Assembly: GCF_000154785.2 (NCBI RefSeq)
Contig: NC_015730.1
Location: 1,922,001-1,986,000 of the forward strand
Source: Roseobacter litoralis Och 149
GTDB taxonomy: Bacteria > Pseudomonadota > Alphaproteobacteria > Rhodobacterales > Rhodobacteraceae
Direction: 5' to 3'
Length of the DNA stretch: 64,000 nt
The notes under the pieces: model-generated
Databases searched by the model: none
What the model saw: only the letters and a program-made list of their open reading frames with translations
Told to the model about the DNA's origin: nothing
In this document: positions 35,808 through 45,401 of the stretch, piece by piece
Layout: the number at the start of each line of letters is the position of its first letter
How positions within the stretch are numbered: the stretch's first letter is position 1
Program-made: the position numbers and the translations under genes

Positions 35808-36572
35808 ATGAGTGACACTTCTGCGCCTTCCTTTGTGACGAAACTGGCCAGCACACCCGAGGATTTGAGGGCAGCGCAAGCGTTAAGATATGAGGTCTTT
35901 GTCGAAGAGCTGGGCGGCAGCGGCACAATGGTTGATCACGTCAACCGGCTTGAGCAAGACAGGTTCGACCCCTATTTTGAACATCTGATTTTGACGGATA
36001 CGACCAAGGGTAAAGTCGTTGGCGTGTATCGTTTGATGCGACAGGAGCAGGCCGTCAAGGCGGGTGAATTCTATTCTGCGTCTGAATATGATCTGACCGC
36101 ATTGCTGAATTCGGGACGCCGTGTGCTGGAGTTGGGTCGCTCTTGTCTGCACCGCGATTACAGAGGGGGCATGGCGATGTATCACCTGTGGAGCGGGCTG
36201 GCCACATATATCGCGAACCACCGGATTGAGGTGCTTTTCGGCGTGGCGAGCTTTCATGGCACCGACGCCAAAGCACTTGCACAACCTTTGTCGCTTCTGC
36301 ACCATCGGCATCTTGCGCCACCTGACTTGCGGGTGCGAGCACGCGATGAAGCCTATCAACCTATGAACTTAATTGCAGAAACAGAGCTCGACCGACGCGC
36401 TGCAATGGTGCAGGTCCCGTCGCTGATCAAAGCCTATCTGCGTCTGGGCGGTTTCGTCGGGGAGGGGGCCTTTATCGACCATGCATTCAATACCACAGAT
36501 GTCTGTCTGGTGCTGGATACCGCCCAGATGAACCACCGGCAGGCGCGCTTGTATCAAGGTGCCGGCGCTTGA
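35808..36572 (+). CDS. olsB: Ornithine acyl-ACP N-acyltransferase (lyso-ornithine lipid synthase)
   Basis: The 254-residue protein has the GNAT-type OlsB pattern: 'LRAAQALRYEVFVEELGGSG', 'HLILTDTTKGKVVGVYRLMR', 'GRRVLELGRSCLHRDYRGGM' and 'HHRHLAPPDLRVRARDEAYQ'. It transfers a 3-hydroxyacyl chain to ornithine to give lyso-ornithine lipid. Its TGA overlaps the TTG start of olsA. Ornithine lipids replace phospholipids under phosphate shortage, and the Pho regulon lies 6 kb downstream, but no PHO box was seen ahead of this operon. Confidence 0.88.
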   Translation: MSDTSAPSFVTKLASTPEDLRAAQALRYEVFVEELGGSGTMVDHVNRLEQDRFDPYFEHLILTDTTKGKVVGVYRLMRQEQAVKAGEFYSASEYDLTALLNSGRRVLELGRSCLHRDYRGGMAMYHLWSGLATYIANHRIEVLFGVASFHGTDAKALAQPLSLLHHRHLAPPDLRVRARDEAYQPMNLIAETELDRRAAMVQVPSLIKAYLRLGGFVGEGAFIDHAFNTTDVCLVLDTAQMNHRQARLYQGAGA

Positions 36573-37390
36573 GTCCGACCTGGCATAGCACAACACCCCT
36601 GCCGGAAATGCCCGCGATTACTCTGTCCGGGTGGGTTCGGGTTTGCATCAAGGGGCCGCTGCTGGGGGGGCTGGTTTTTGGCGGATTATTGACGCTGTTG
36701 CTGTTGCGCCTGATCGAAAAGCCGCTGTTCGGGGCGCACCGCCCCTGCACCCCGTATATTACCGTGTTTGTCTGTCGCAATGCGTTGCGCATCATCGGGT
36801 TGAAACTGCATTCTGGTGGCAGCCCTGCAAAAACCGCAGGCGCATTGGTAGCCAACCATTCCAGTTGGCTGGACATCTTTGTGCTGAACGCCACGACACG
36901 GCTTTATTTCGTCTCCAAGTCCGAAGTGGCCGCCTGGCCCGGCATCGGATGGCTGGCCCGCGCCACTGGCACCGTTTTCATCGAACGAAACCGCTCGAAA
37001 GTGGCGCAGCAATCAGAACTTTTTGCGCAGCGCCTCGGGGCAGGGCATCGTTTACTGTTCTTCCCGGAAGGCACCAGCAGCGATGGATTGCGTGTGCTGC
37101 CGTTTAAATCCAGCCTGTTCGCCGCATTCTTTGCGCCGGATTTACGTGGCTCAATACAGGTGCAGCCCGTATCGCTGCGTTACACCGCGCCTGAACATGC
37201 CGATCCGCGATTTTACGGGTGGTGGGGAGATATGGATTTTGGCCCTCACCTGCTGATGCTGCTGGCCGCGCCGCAACACGGGCGGGTGGATGTGCACTAC
37301 CATGCGCCACTGTCAGTGGCGTCTTTTGAGGATCGCAAAACCCTTGCACTGACTGCTGAGGAGGCGATCCGGTCCGGGCATACCGCCTGA
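36569..37390 (+). CDS. olsA: Lyso-ornithine lipid O-acyltransferase
   Basis: The 273-residue protein is a PlsC-type acyltransferase with an N-terminal hydrophobic anchor ('LLGGLVFGGLLTLLLLRLI'), the catalytic NHSSWLD (H-x4-D motif), 'FIERNRSK' and 'FFPEGTSSDG'. It adds the second acyl chain to lyso-ornithine lipid in the inner membrane. The TTG start overlaps the olsB stop (TTGA), with AAGGTG 7 bases upstream; the next ATG is at 36608. The olsB-olsA order is the standard one. Confidence 0.88.
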   Translation: MSPTWHSTTPLPEMPAITLSGWVRVCIKGPLLGGLVFGGLLTLLLLRLIEKPLFGAHRPCTPYITVFVCRNALRIIGLKLHSGGSPAKTAGALVANHSSWLDIFVLNATTRLYFVSKSEVAAWPGIGWLARATGTVFIERNRSKVAQQSELFAQRLGAGHRLLFFPEGTSSDGLRVLPFKSSLFAAFFAPDLRGSIQVQPVSLRYTAPEHADPRFYGWWGDMDFGPHLLMLLAAPQHGRVDVHYHAPLSVASFEDRKTLALTAEEAIRSGHTA

Positions 37391-37403
37391 TTTGGCCTCA
37401 AGG

Positions 37404-37985
37404 CTAGTGAAAGAAAATGTCGTCTGACGCCAGTTCAAGCCCGTCGCTGTCCGGGCCAATTTCCATCATCAGGCAGGCCGTGCCCTTGCGCTGAAAATAG
37501 GTCGCTTCGAGCGCATAAAATCCCGCCTGCGGCACCGCGACTTCAATCTCACCCACATAGCCACAGGGGTGAACACCGTCGTAAAACCCGACTTCTTGCC
37601 CGCCGATTGCGATTTGCAGCCCATCATTGCTGAGGAAATCGAGGGTATATGTGCCTGCCGCATCGAACTTTATGAATCCAGAAATATCTGCGGCGACCTG
37701 TTCTGCGCGCTCAGATGTCAGAACCTTGTCGCCTCCTTTAGTATCCTCAAGGGACAATCCGGCAATGGGTGCACCTGGTTCCGAGCGTCGTTCAAGCGAT
37801 TTACGTGCAAGATCTATGGACCGTACATTGCTTGGAATCGTCGCATAATTCACCGCAAGGCCCGGCGCCAGTGCGCTGGCCTTTGGTTGCGGATCAGCAG
37901 GTGCAAGCGTGACCTCCTGTGCAACAGCCGCAACCGGGCTCAGCACTGCGAGCGATAATGCGGCGGCAATCAGATCTTGTTTCAT
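37404..37985 (-). CDS. Secreted PA14-like domain protein
   Basis: The ATG at 37985 has GGGAGA upstream and gives 193 residues. A signal peptide ('MKQDLIAAALSLAVLSPVAA') is followed by a Pro/Ala-rich linker and a PA14-like beta-barrel: 'ISGFIKFDAAGTYTLDFLSN', 'DGLQIAIGGQEVGFYDGVHP', 'AGFYALEATYFQRKGTACLM'. PA14 domains bind carbohydrates or proteins outside the cytoplasm. The role is unknown. It is convergent with olsA, 13 bases apart. Confidence 0.7.
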   Translation of the reverse strand: MKQDLIAAALSLAVLSPVAAVAQEVTLAPADPQPKASALAPGLAVNYATIPSNVRSIDLARKSLERRSEPGAPIAGLSLEDTKGGDKVLTSERAEQVAADISGFIKFDAAGTYTLDFLSNDGLQIAIGGQEVGFYDGVHPCGYVGEIEVAVPQAGFYALEATYFQRKGTACLMMEIGPDSDGLELASDDIFFH

Positions 37986-38139
37986 GAAATCTCCCAATTT
38001 TTGTGAGACCTTTGCGGTCCTTTGGCGACACTTTAGGGCGCGGCAGTTATGGCATGCAAGAGCTCGCAGCACCCAAACGCAGAGTTTACGCACAGCAGTC
38101 GGATTCAGTCCTTGCGCAGCGGCACGTGCTGGCCTATAC

Positions 38140-38262
38140 GGCGGCCACTGAAACCCGCAGGCGGGGTTTGGGCTTGATGGGGGAGACATCCCCGTCGGTC
38201 CGCCGGTTGGCACCAAATGGTGTCATGCCCCCGCCGAGGAATAAACCGGAAAGGTAGACTAA
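38140..38262 (+). promoter_or_regulatory. Structured 5' leader of rpsB-tsf (candidate)
   Basis: Between 38140 and 38262 three short hairpins follow each other: AAACCCGC with GCGGGGTTT, GATGGGG with CATCCCC, and GGCACCA with TGGTGTC. Ribosomal protein S2 regulates its own mRNA in other bacteria, so a leader RNA is plausible. This is inference from base pairing; the hairpins lie directly upstream of the rpsB ribosome-binding site (GGAAAGG). Confidence 0.35.
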
Positions 38263-38263
38263 C

Positions 38264-39058
38264 ATGGCTCTTCCAGAGTTCTCCATGCGCCAATTGCTTG
38301 AAGCAGGCGTTCACTTCGGCCACCAGACGCAGCGTTGGAACCCCCGTATGGGTCCGTTCATCTATGGCGCGCGCAACGGCATTCACATCATGGATCTGAC
38401 GCAAACCGTTCCAATGCTGGATCAGGCATTGCAGGCGATCCGTGACACCGTCGCCAAGGGCGGCAGCATTCTTTTCGTTGGCACCAAGCGTCAGGCGCAA
38501 CAGCCCATCGCCGATGCTGCAGAAAAATGCGCACAATACTACATGAACCACCGTTGGTTGGGCGGCACGCTCACAAACTGGCAGACTGTTTCACAGTCGA
38601 TCAACCGTCTGAAGGCAATCGATGAGCAATCAGAGCGTGGCTTTGAAGGTCTCACCAAGAAAGAGCGCCTCGGCATGGAGCGGGATCAAGGCAAATTGCA
38701 ATCCTCGCTTGGTGGTATCCGCGAAATGGGCGGTCGCCCCGATCTGATCTTTGTGATCGACGTCAAGAAAGAGGCCTTGGCGGTTGCCGAAGCCAACAAG
38801 CTGGGCATTCCGGTTGTGGCCGTCGTCGATACAAACTGCCCGCCCGATGGCATTGATTACATCATTCCGGGCAATGACGACGCGTCCCGCGCGATCTCCT
38901 TGTACTGCGATCTGGCTGCACGCGCAGCCCTTGATGGCATGTCCGCTCAACTGGGTGCGGCAGGCGTTGATCTTGGTGCCATGGAAGAAGCCCCGGTCGA
39001 AGAGGCCGTAGCTGCTGAAGCGCCTGCCGAAGGTGCTGCCGAAGAAGCGCAGGCCTGA
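38264..39058 (+). CDS. rpsB: 30S ribosomal protein S2
   Basis: The 264-residue protein is a complete S2 ('[20 protein letters not shown]', '[20 protein letters not shown]', '[20 protein letters not shown]') with an Ala/Glu-rich C-terminal tail of about 20 residues. It sits on the 30S subunit and is needed for S1 binding. tsf follows, the usual arrangement. Confidence 0.97.
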   Translation: MALPEFSMRQLLEAGVHFGHQTQRWNPRMGPFIYGARNGIHIMDLTQTVPMLDQALQAIRDTVAKGGSILFVGTKRQAQQPIADAAEKCAQYYMNHRWLGGTLTNWQTVSQSINRLKAIDEQSERGFEGLTKKERLGMERDQGKLQSSLGGIREMGGRPDLIFVIDVKKEALAVAEANKLGIPVVAVVDTNCPPDGIDYIIPGNDDASRAISLYCDLAARAALDGMSAQLGAAGVDLGAMEEAPVEEAVAAEAPAEGAAEEAQA

Positions 39059-39137
39059 GTTTTAAACTCACGCACGACATATGGGGCAGGGCACACCTGC
39101 CCCAAAAATCCGAATAATTCCTAAAGGAGAACCTGAG

Positions 39138-40013
39138 ATGGCGATTACGGCCGCAATGGTGAAAGAACTGCGCGACAGCACGGGCGCAGGCATGATGGAC
39201 GCCAAAAAAGCGTTGACCGAAAACGATGGTGATATGGAAGCGGCAGTCGATTGGCTGCGCACGAAGGGCCTGGCCAAGGCAGCTAAGAAATCTGGCCGTA
39301 CCGCGGCAGAGGGTCTTGTCGCTGTCAAAGTGGAGGGAGGCCACGGCGTGGCTGTCGAAGTGAACTCCGAAACCGATTTTGTTGGTAAGAATGCGGATTT
39401 CCAGAAAATGGTCGCGGGCATCGCTGATGTTGCTTTGGGTGCTGCAGATGTTGACGCCCTGCGCGCAGCGGATATGGGCGGCAAGACCGTCGAGCAAACG
39501 GTGACTGATGCGGTTGCGGTTATCGGCGAAAACATGTCCGTGCGCCGGATGTCCAGCATCGATGGCGAAAACGTGGTGTCCTATGTGCACAACGCGGCGG
39601 CACCGGGCATGGGTAAAATTGGCGTTCTTGTTGCAACAAATGGTGGCGACGAAGCCTTTGGCAAACAGGTCGCGATGCACATTGCCGCCGTGAACCCTGC
39701 GTCTTTGTCCGAAGCCGATCTGGACCCCGCAGTTGTCGAGAAAGAAAAGCAGGTTCAGATGGATATCGCGCGTGAAAGCGGTAAGCCTGAGCAAGTGATC
39801 GAAAAGATGATCATCGGCCGCATGAAGAAATACATGTCCGAGGTGACATTGCTGAACCAGTCCTTTGTCGTGAACCCTGATCTGACCGTGGGCGACGCAG
39901 CGAAAGAGGCGGGTGTGACCATCACTGGTTTCGTACGCCTTGAAGTCGGCGAAGGCATTGAAGTCGTCAAAGAAGACTTTGCAGCCGAGGTGGCCAAGGC
40001 CGTCAAAGGGTAA
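39138..40013 (+). CDS. tsf: Translation elongation factor Ts
   Basis: The ATG at 39138 has AAAGGAG upstream and gives 291 residues beginning '[20 protein letters not shown]', the standard EF-Ts start, with '[20 protein letters not shown]' and '[16 protein letters not shown]' as further landmarks. EF-Ts exchanges GDP on EF-Tu. It is followed by a terminator at 40041. Confidence 0.97.
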   Translation: MAITAAMVKELRDSTGAGMMDAKKALTENDGDMEAAVDWLRTKGLAKAAKKSGRTAAEGLVAVKVEGGHGVAVEVNSETDFVGKNADFQKMVAGIADVALGAADVDALRAADMGGKTVEQTVTDAVAVIGENMSVRRMSSIDGENVVSYVHNAAAPGMGKIGVLVATNGGDEAFGKQVAMHIAAVNPASLSEADLDPAVVEKEKQVQMDIARESGKPEQVIEKMIIGRMKKYMSEVTLLNQSFVVNPDLTVGDAAKEAGVTITGFVRLEVGEGIEVVKEDFAAEVAKAVKG

Positions 40014-40040
40014 GATTCTTTTAAACACACTAACGTTAAA

Positions 40041-40066
40041 GGCGTTCCGTTTCGGAGCGCCTTTTT
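40041..40066 (+). terminator. Terminator after rpsB-tsf
   Basis: GGCGTTCCG (40041-40049) pairs with CGGAGCGCC (40053-40061), one G-T pair, with loop TTT and T-run 40062-40066. Confidence 0.9.
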
Positions 40067-40097
40067 GTATTTAAAATCAGTTTTCTATCTGGGTACC

Positions 40098-40535
40098 TTA
40101 AAGTTTCAGATGAGCCTTCAGCGCGTCCATTGCTAAGACATACCCCTGTGCGCCAAACCCACAGATCACGCCGATACACACTTTGGAGATATAGGAAGTG
40201 TGGCGGAACTCTTCGCGGGCATGGACATTGCTAAGATGCAACTCAATACACGGTAGCTCAACAGAGGCTATCGCGTCCATCAAGGCAATAGACGTATGCG
40301 TATAAGCGCCTGCATTCAGGATAATCCCAACATGCGTTTCACGAGCGGCATGGATCGCGTCGACCAGCGCACCTTCGTAATTGGATTGGGAGAAAACCAC
40401 ATCAAGATCAGTGTCTTGACCGTGCGCTCTGCACATATCCTCAATATCAGACAAAGTGGTTTTGCCATAAACTTCGGGCTGGCGGGACCCCAGCAGATTG
40501 AGGTTTGGACCGTTGAGAATGAGAACTGATGCCAT
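40098..40535 (-). CDS. aroQ: Type II 3-dehydroquinate dehydratase
   Basis: The ATG at 40535 gives 145 residues, the usual length; longer frames up to 40622 have an unrelated N-terminus. 'LNGPNLNLLGSRQPEVYG' and 'QSNYEGALVDAIHAA' are the type II signatures, with catalytic tyrosine in the flexible lid, and 'CIELHLSNVHAREEFRHTSY' follows. It converts 3-dehydroquinate to 3-dehydroshikimate in the shikimate pathway. A class II DAHP synthase of the same pathway is encoded at 53660. Confidence 0.93.
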   Translation of the reverse strand: MASVLILNGPNLNLLGSRQPEVYGKTTLSDIEDMCRAHGQDTDLDVVFSQSNYEGALVDAIHAARETHVGIILNAGAYTHTSIALMDAIASVELPCIELHLSNVHAREEFRHTSYISKVCIGVICGFGAQGYVLAMDALKAHLKL

Positions 40536-40775
40536 GATGTCTTGCTCGCGTAGTGTGTGCCATGTGACGTGACAGGTCCCGAACAGCCTGTCCAGCAATG
40601 ACAGGGACTGCGGCGTCATCAATTTGACACTGCGGCTTGACCGTCACATCCAAATCAGTTTGTTTACACAGCCTCGGGATGGGGATGACAGGTCCCACAA
40701 AGGACGGATTGTCAGAGGGCTAACGTGTCTATTTCTGAGTTGATCCGGGGTTTGTCAATAACAGCAAGTAAGTTT

Positions 40776-40817
40776 ATAATCATGATTATGTTAATTATAG
40801 GATTGTTCAGATCCTAT
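40776..40817. promoter_or_regulatory. AT-rich palindromes upstream of the BKACE gene
   Basis: ATAATCATGATTAT (40776-40789) is a perfect 14-base palindrome; ATAGGAT (40797-40803) and ATCCTAT (40811-40817) form a second inverted repeat 7 bases apart. The surrounding 40740-40900 is much richer in A/T than its neighbours. The rest of 40536-40969 shows no gene. The palindromes may be operators for the gene at 40970. Confidence 0.45.
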
Positions 40818-40969
40818 GATACTGGCGTATGCCACAAAAATACCTCCATTTATGAAATCATCAAAGCTAAACCACAGCTTTCCGGTTTCTAGACCTGAAA
40901 TATGGTGTGTCACCGAGGGTTCAGATGTGCTTTTGTCCGATTGAGCGATTACCCGGTAAAGGGCCTAAC

Positions 40970-41806
40970 ATGACAAACCCATGTATTCTTTGTGTTGCGA
41001 TCACTGGCAGTGTGCCCACCAAGGCCGCGAATCCTGCTGTACCGGTCACCATCAGTGAGCAGATAGAAAGCACCCATGCGGCCTATGAGGCTGGTGCCAG
41101 CATCTGTCACGCTCATGTACGAAACGCGGATGAAACCCCTTCGTCTAATCCGGAGAAATTTGCAGCGCTGAAAGAAGGCGTGCAGAAACACTGCCCGGAT
41201 ATGATCATTCAATTTTCCACCGGTGGCCGCTCTGGTGCGGGCCAAGAGCGCGGTGGCATGTTGAAGCTGCGTCCGGATATGGCGTCCCTGTCGGTTGGGT
41301 CTAACAACTTTCCAACGCGCGTTTATGAAAACCCGCCGGACCTGGTGTCCTGGCTTGCGGGCGAAATGCGCGCCAATGAGGTGGTACCTGAGATCGAGGC
41401 TTTTGATCTGAGCCACATCCTTCAAGCGATACAAATGCACAAAGCAGGTGCGCTATACGGACGCTTGTATGTGCAGTTCGTCATGGGTGTGAAAAATGCA
41501 ATGCCCGCCGATAAAGAGGTCTTTGATTTCTATGTGCAAACGATGAAGTCGAGAGCACCCGATGCGGCGTGGTGTGCAGCTGGTATCGGTGCGGCTCAGA
41601 TCGAGGTCAACGAATGGGCCATCGCGGCTGGCGGGCACACACGTGCAGGTCTGGAAGATAACGTGCGCCTTGATCGTACTACGCTGGCGCCGTCAAATGC
41701 GGCATTGATCCAGCGTGCCGCGCAACTGTGCGAAAAGTATGAAAGGCCCGTCGCAAGCTGCGCAGACGCGCGGTCAATCCTTGGGTTGCGGCCAACAACT
41801 GACTAA
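40970..41806 (+). CDS. BKACE-family (DUF849) beta-keto acid cleavage enzyme
   Basis: AAAGGG lies 7 bases before the ATG at 40970. The 278-residue TIM-barrel protein has 'CVAITGSVPTKAANPAVPVT' at the N-terminus, 'GASICHAHVRNADETPSSNP' with the zinc-binding HxH, 'IIQFSTGGRSGAG' and 'LEDNVRLDR' near the C-terminus, all usual for BKACE enzymes that split beta-keto acids with acetyl-CoA. The substrate of this one cannot be told: known members act on 3-keto-5-aminohexanoate, beta-ketoadipate, dehydrocarnitine and others. Confidence 0.85.
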   Translation: MTNPCILCVAITGSVPTKAANPAVPVTISEQIESTHAAYEAGASICHAHVRNADETPSSNPEKFAALKEGVQKHCPDMIIQFSTGGRSGAGQERGGMLKLRPDMASLSVGSNNFPTRVYENPPDLVSWLAGEMRANEVVPEIEAFDLSHILQAIQMHKAGALYGRLYVQFVMGVKNAMPADKEVFDFYVQTMKSRAPDAAWCAAGIGAAQIEVNEWAIAAGGHTRAGLEDNVRLDRTTLAPSNAALIQRAAQLCEKYERPVASCADARSILGLRPTTD

Positions 41807-41816
41807 GTCGCGCCCC

Positions 41817-42509
41817 CTACCCCAGCGCGTAGCCGGCACCGCGCACGGTGCGCAACGGATCTGATCCGCCAAATTGCGTCAGTGCTTTGCGCAAGCGTCC
41901 GATGTGTACATCAACGGTACGCGTGTCGACATAGATGTCACGGCCCCACACACGGTCCAGCAGCTGTTCTCGTGAAAACACGCGCCCCGGTTTTTCCATG
42001 AACGTGGACAACAGGCGAAATTCGGTGGGACCAAGTTTCAATTCGCTTTTGCCCCGGCTCACGCGGTGGCTTGAGGCATCCAGAACGATATCCTCAAACT
42101 CAAGCCGTTCGCCTGTGGCCGCCGGACGCACGCGCCGCAACTGGCTGCGCACGCGGGCCATCAGTTCAACGACAGAATAGGGCTTGATTACATAGTCGTC
42201 CGCGCCGGTTTCAAGGCCGCGCACCCGGTCCACCTCTTCTGAGCGCGCCGACAGCATGATGATCGGGATCGCGCGGGTTTCAGGCTTTGATTTCAACCGC
42301 CTGCAAACCTCGATGCCTGACAGGTTTGGCATCATCCAGTCCAGTACAATTAAATCGGGCGCTGTTTCATCCACCAGCATCATTGCCTCTTCACCGTTTT
42401 CCGCACGGCTCACTGCAAAACCCTCGGCCTCAAGGTTATAGGTCAGAACTTCGCGTTGTGCAGATTCGTCTTCGACGACCAGAACAAGGGGTTGATCGGC
42501 CGACATCAT
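41817..42509 (-). CDS. phoB: Phosphate regulon response regulator PhoB
   Basis: The 230-residue protein has a receiver domain ('LVLVVEDESAQREVL', phosphoacceptor aspartate in 'LIVLDWMMPNLSGIEVCRRL') and a winged-helix output domain ('KLGPTEFRLLSTFMEKPGRV', 'DRVWGRDIYVDTRTVDVHIG', 'RTVRGAGYAL'), which is the PhoB/OmpR type. It activates genes with PHO boxes when phosphate is low. It is the last gene of the phoR-pstSCAB-phoU-phoB cluster and its ATG overlaps the end of phoU. Confidence 0.95.
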   Translation of the reverse strand: MMSADQPLVLVVEDESAQREVLTYNLEAEGFAVSRAENGEEAMMLVDETAPDLIVLDWMMPNLSGIEVCRRLKSKPETRAIPIIMLSARSEEVDRVRGLETGADDYVIKPYSVVELMARVRSQLRRVRPAATGERLEFEDIVLDASSHRVSRGKSELKLGPTEFRLLSTFMEKPGRVFSREQLLDRVWGRDIYVDTRTVDVHIGRLRKALTQFGGSDPLRTVRGAGYALG

Positions 42510-43225
42510 CGCTGTCCTTTGGCAACCACTGACGTTTCATCGGCCTTCGGACGCGGGTCTTCGGGGTGTTCGCCGGTCACCAGATAGACAACCTGTTCTG
42601 CGATCGACGTCACATGATCGCCCATGCGCTCAATATTTTTGGCTATGAAATGAAGATGCATGCAGGCGGTAATATTCCGCGGATCTTCCATCATGAAGGT
42701 CAGGAATTCACGAAACAGCGCGTTGTACATCTGATCGACTTCTTTGTCGCGCGCGATCACATCCATCGCAAGTTCTGCGTCCCGCTGCACATAGGCGTCC
42801 AGCGCATCCTTGAGCATATGTTCGACCTCGCGCGCCATCCGGCGCAATGCGGCACTGCTGTCATCCACCGGCGCCATCTGGGCCAGAACGCCGGTCCGTT
42901 TTGCCATGTTCTTGGCGTAATCCCCGATCCGTTCAAGGTTCGCACTGATCTTTATCACGCTCAGGATCAGCCGCAGGTCCCGCGCAGTGGGCGCGCGCAA
43001 GGCAATCACACGGGCAGCTTCTTCATTGATCATCTCTTCAAGATTATCGATGGATTTATCGGCTTTTCGGACCTCTTCGGCCAGTTCCTCATCGCGCGTG
43101 TCCAGTGATTGCGCGCCGTTGCGAATGGCTGCTTCGACCAGCCCGCCCATCTTCATGATCTGCGCTTGAATCGCCTCAAGGTCACGGTCAAAGGCGGACG
43201 CGATATGTTGTTCGTCAATCATCAT
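42506..43225 (-). CDS. phoU: Phosphate transport regulator PhoU
   Basis: The ATG at 43225, directly after the pstB stop, gives 239 residues. The two three-helix bundles of PhoU are seen with 'LRLILSVIKISANLERIGDY' and 'HLHFIAKNIERMGDHVTSIA', the paired metal-binding E..GD motifs. PhoU links the Pst transporter to PhoR and dampens the regulon when phosphate is plentiful. The order pstB-phoU-phoB is standard. Confidence 0.95.
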   Translation of the reverse strand: MMIDEQHIASAFDRDLEAIQAQIMKMGGLVEAAIRNGAQSLDTRDEELAEEVRKADKSIDNLEEMINEEAARVIALRAPTARDLRLILSVIKISANLERIGDYAKNMAKRTGVLAQMAPVDDSSAALRRMAREVEHMLKDALDAYVQRDAELAMDVIARDKEVDQMYNALFREFLTFMMEDPRNITACMHLHFIAKNIERMGDHVTSIAEQVVYLVTGEHPEDPRPKADETSVVAKGQR

Positions 43226-43226
43226 T

Positions 43227-44024
43227 CTATCCAATACGCCCGGTGATATAGCTTTCAGTGCGTGGGTCTTCTGGGTTCGTGAATATCGTCCCGGTCTCGC
43301 CATATTCCACCAGATTACCAAGGTGGAAAAAGGCCGTCTTTTGGCTGACCCGGGCTGCTTGCTGCATAGAGTGTGTCACAATCACAACCGAATAATTCTG
43401 TCGCAGATCGTCGATCAGTTCTTCGACCTGTGCCGTTGCAATGGGATCCAGCGCTGAACAGGGCTCATCCATCAACAGGACTTCGGGCTGTGTCGCGATG
43501 GCGCGGGCGATGCACAAACGCTGCTGCTGCCCGCCCGACAAGCCGGTGCCCGGCGCGTCGAGCCGGTCCTTGACCTCACCCCAGATCGCAGCGCGGCGCA
43601 GGGAGTGTTCAACCAGATCGTCCAATTCCGCTTTGTTCTGCGCCAGCCCATGGATACGCGGCCCATAGGCCACATTGTCATAGATGGATTTGGGAAAGGG
43701 GTTTGGTTTTTGGAACACCATACCGACCTTTGCCCGCAACTGGACCGGGTCAACACGTTTATCATAGATGTCTTCGCCGTCGATCGAGATGTCACCTTCG
43801 ACGCGGCATATGTCAATCGTATCGTTCATGCGGTTCAGACAACGTAGAAACGTCGATTTGCCACATCCCGACGGGCCGATAAACGCGGTGACGGTCTTGT
43901 CCTGAATTTCCACATTGACGTCTTTGATCGCATGGTTGTCGCCATAAAAGACCTGCACGTCTTTTGCCGAAATCTTGATGGCTTTCGCATCCACGTCTCT
44001 CTCCAGTATTCTCATATCGTTCAT
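43227..44024 (-). CDS. pstB: Phosphate ABC transporter ATP-binding protein PstB
   Basis: The 265-residue ATPase has Walker A '[10 protein letters not shown]', the signature '[16 protein letters not shown]' and Walker B '[19 protein letters not shown]', with '[20 protein letters not shown]' typical of PstB. It powers phosphate import through PstA/PstC. It is in the pst operon, 13 bases after pstA. Confidence 0.97.
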   Translation of the reverse strand: MNDMRILERDVDAKAIKISAKDVQVFYGDNHAIKDVNVEIQDKTVTAFIGPSGCGKSTFLRCLNRMNDTIDICRVEGDISIDGEDIYDKRVDPVQLRAKVGMVFQKPNPFPKSIYDNVAYGPRIHGLAQNKAELDDLVEHSLRRAAIWGEVKDRLDAPGTGLSGGQQQRLCIARAIATQPEVLLMDEPCSALDPIATAQVEELIDDLRQNYSVVIVTHSMQQAARVSQKTAFFHLGNLVEYGETGTIFTNPEDPRTESYITGRIG

Positions 44025-44036
44025 AACAGTATTCCT

Positions 44037-45401
44037 TTACCAGCGCCGTTCAAAACGGCGACGCAGGATGACAGCGAGGGTGTTCATCGTCACGAGGAAC
44101 CCAAGCAGGATAATAATGCCACCCCATGCGCGCTCATAAAATGCCGGATCAGAGCGTTTGGCCCACTCGTAGATCTGCGCGGGCATGGCGGAGTTCGGGT
44201 CCATCAATCCTGCGGCGATGCTGTCTGGCGGATTTGACGCAATAAAGCCGACCATACCGATCAACAACAGGGGCGCTGTCTCTCCCAAAGCTTGCGCCAG
44301 CCCGATGATGGTCCCTGTCAGGATACCGGGCGCGGCAAGCGGCAGGACGTGGTGGAATACGGATTGCATCTTGGAGGCCCCTACCCCGAGGGCCGCATCA
44401 CGGATGGACGGCGGTACAGCTTTCAGAGAGGCGCGGGTTGAGATGATGATGGTGGGCAGCGTCATCAGCGTCAGCACCAACCCGCCAACCAAGGGCGCGG
44501 AGTTTGGCAAATGCATGTAGTTGATAAAGACAGCCAAGCCCAAGATACCAAAGACAATCGAGGGCACAGCCGCAAGGTTTGAGATATTCACTTCGATCAC
44601 ATCCGTGATCCAGTTTTTCGGTGCGAATTCCTCAAGGTAGATCGAGGCGGCAACGCCAATCGGCAGCGCAAGCACCAGCACCACCAGCATCATGACCAGC
44701 GATCCGACCATTGACACGCCCATCCCGGCTGCTTCGGGGCGCGCACCAGAACTGTCGGCACCGGTGATAAAGGACAGGTTGAACCGTTTCTCAACCGTGC
44801 CTTCCTCAATCAGCAGGTCCACAAGATCCAGTTGTGCGGGGCTGATGTTCTTGTCGTTTTCGATACTGTCCCGGCTGACCCGCCCCTTGATGTATCCATC
44901 CACGCGGCCGGAGGCGAGAAATTCGAAGTCTACCCGCTCCCCGACAACCGAAGGGTCCGCCAAAACGAAATTCCGCAGCTGCGCCTGCGCGCCACCAGAA
45001 AGAATTCCTGCCATTTCTTTGGGGCTGAGGTCGGTTTCATAGCCTTTTTCCGCGATATGCTCTTCAAATGCTGTCCGCAATAAAGGGGCATATCCAAAGG
45101 TTGAGACTTTGCGCATCTCGTCCGGGTTGCGGTTGCCGGTCTTATCCAGCTTGTCTGCCGGCAGGCTCACCTCCAGTGTGACAAAGGTTTGCTGAAACGC
45201 GCCGGTGCCACGAGACACGATATTGAAAACCAGCGTTATCAGCATCAGCAGGCCAATCGAAATCGCAATCATCCCGTAGGCTTTGAACCGCGTCTCAGCC
45301 GCATTGCGCTTTTTGGTCCGCGCATCCTGCGTCAGCAGCGATCCTTTGCGTGGTGGCGCAGAGGGGCTGGATGGTATTGCAGTGGTTGTCGCGTCGCTCA
45401 T
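44037..45401 (-). CDS. pstA: Phosphate ABC transporter permease PstA
   Basis: The 454-residue protein is longer than the ~280-300 of classical PstA. The transporter core is in the C-terminal half ('LPIGVAASIYLEEFAPKNWI', 'TSIVFGILGLAV'-like text, 'ALGVGASKMQSVFHHVLPLA' with the EAA loop), while residues ~50-220 form an added periplasmic domain between the first and second membrane helices. Such enlarged PstA proteins occur in marine alphaproteobacteria. The ATG overlaps the pstC stop (ATGA). Confidence 0.93.
   Translation of the reverse strand: MSDATTTAIPSSPSAPPRKGSLLTQDARTKKRNAAETRFKAYGMIAISIGLLMLITLVFNIVSRGTGAFQQTFVTLEVSLPADKLDKTGNRNPDEMRKVSTFGYAPLLRTAFEEHIAEKGYETDLSPKEMAGILSGGAQAQLRNFVLADPSVVGERVDFEFLASGRVDGYIKGRVSRDSIENDKNISPAQLDLVDLLIEEGTVEKRFNLSFITGADSSGARPEAAGMGVSMVGSLVMMLVVLVLALPIGVAASIYLEEFAPKNWITDVIEVNISNLAAVPSIVFGILGLAVFINYMHLPNSAPLVGGLVLTLMTLPTIIISTRASLKAVPPSIRDAALGVGASKMQSVFHHVLPLAAPGILTGTIIGLAQALGETAPLLLIGMVGFIASNPPDSIAAGLMDPNSAMPAQIYEWAKRSDPAFYERAWGGIIILLGFLVTMNTLAVILRRRFERRW

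Noticed and set aside
38862..40028. Long minus-strand open frame opposite tsf
   Set aside because: Antisense shadow of rpsB/tsf with Phe/His/Arg-rich random composition.
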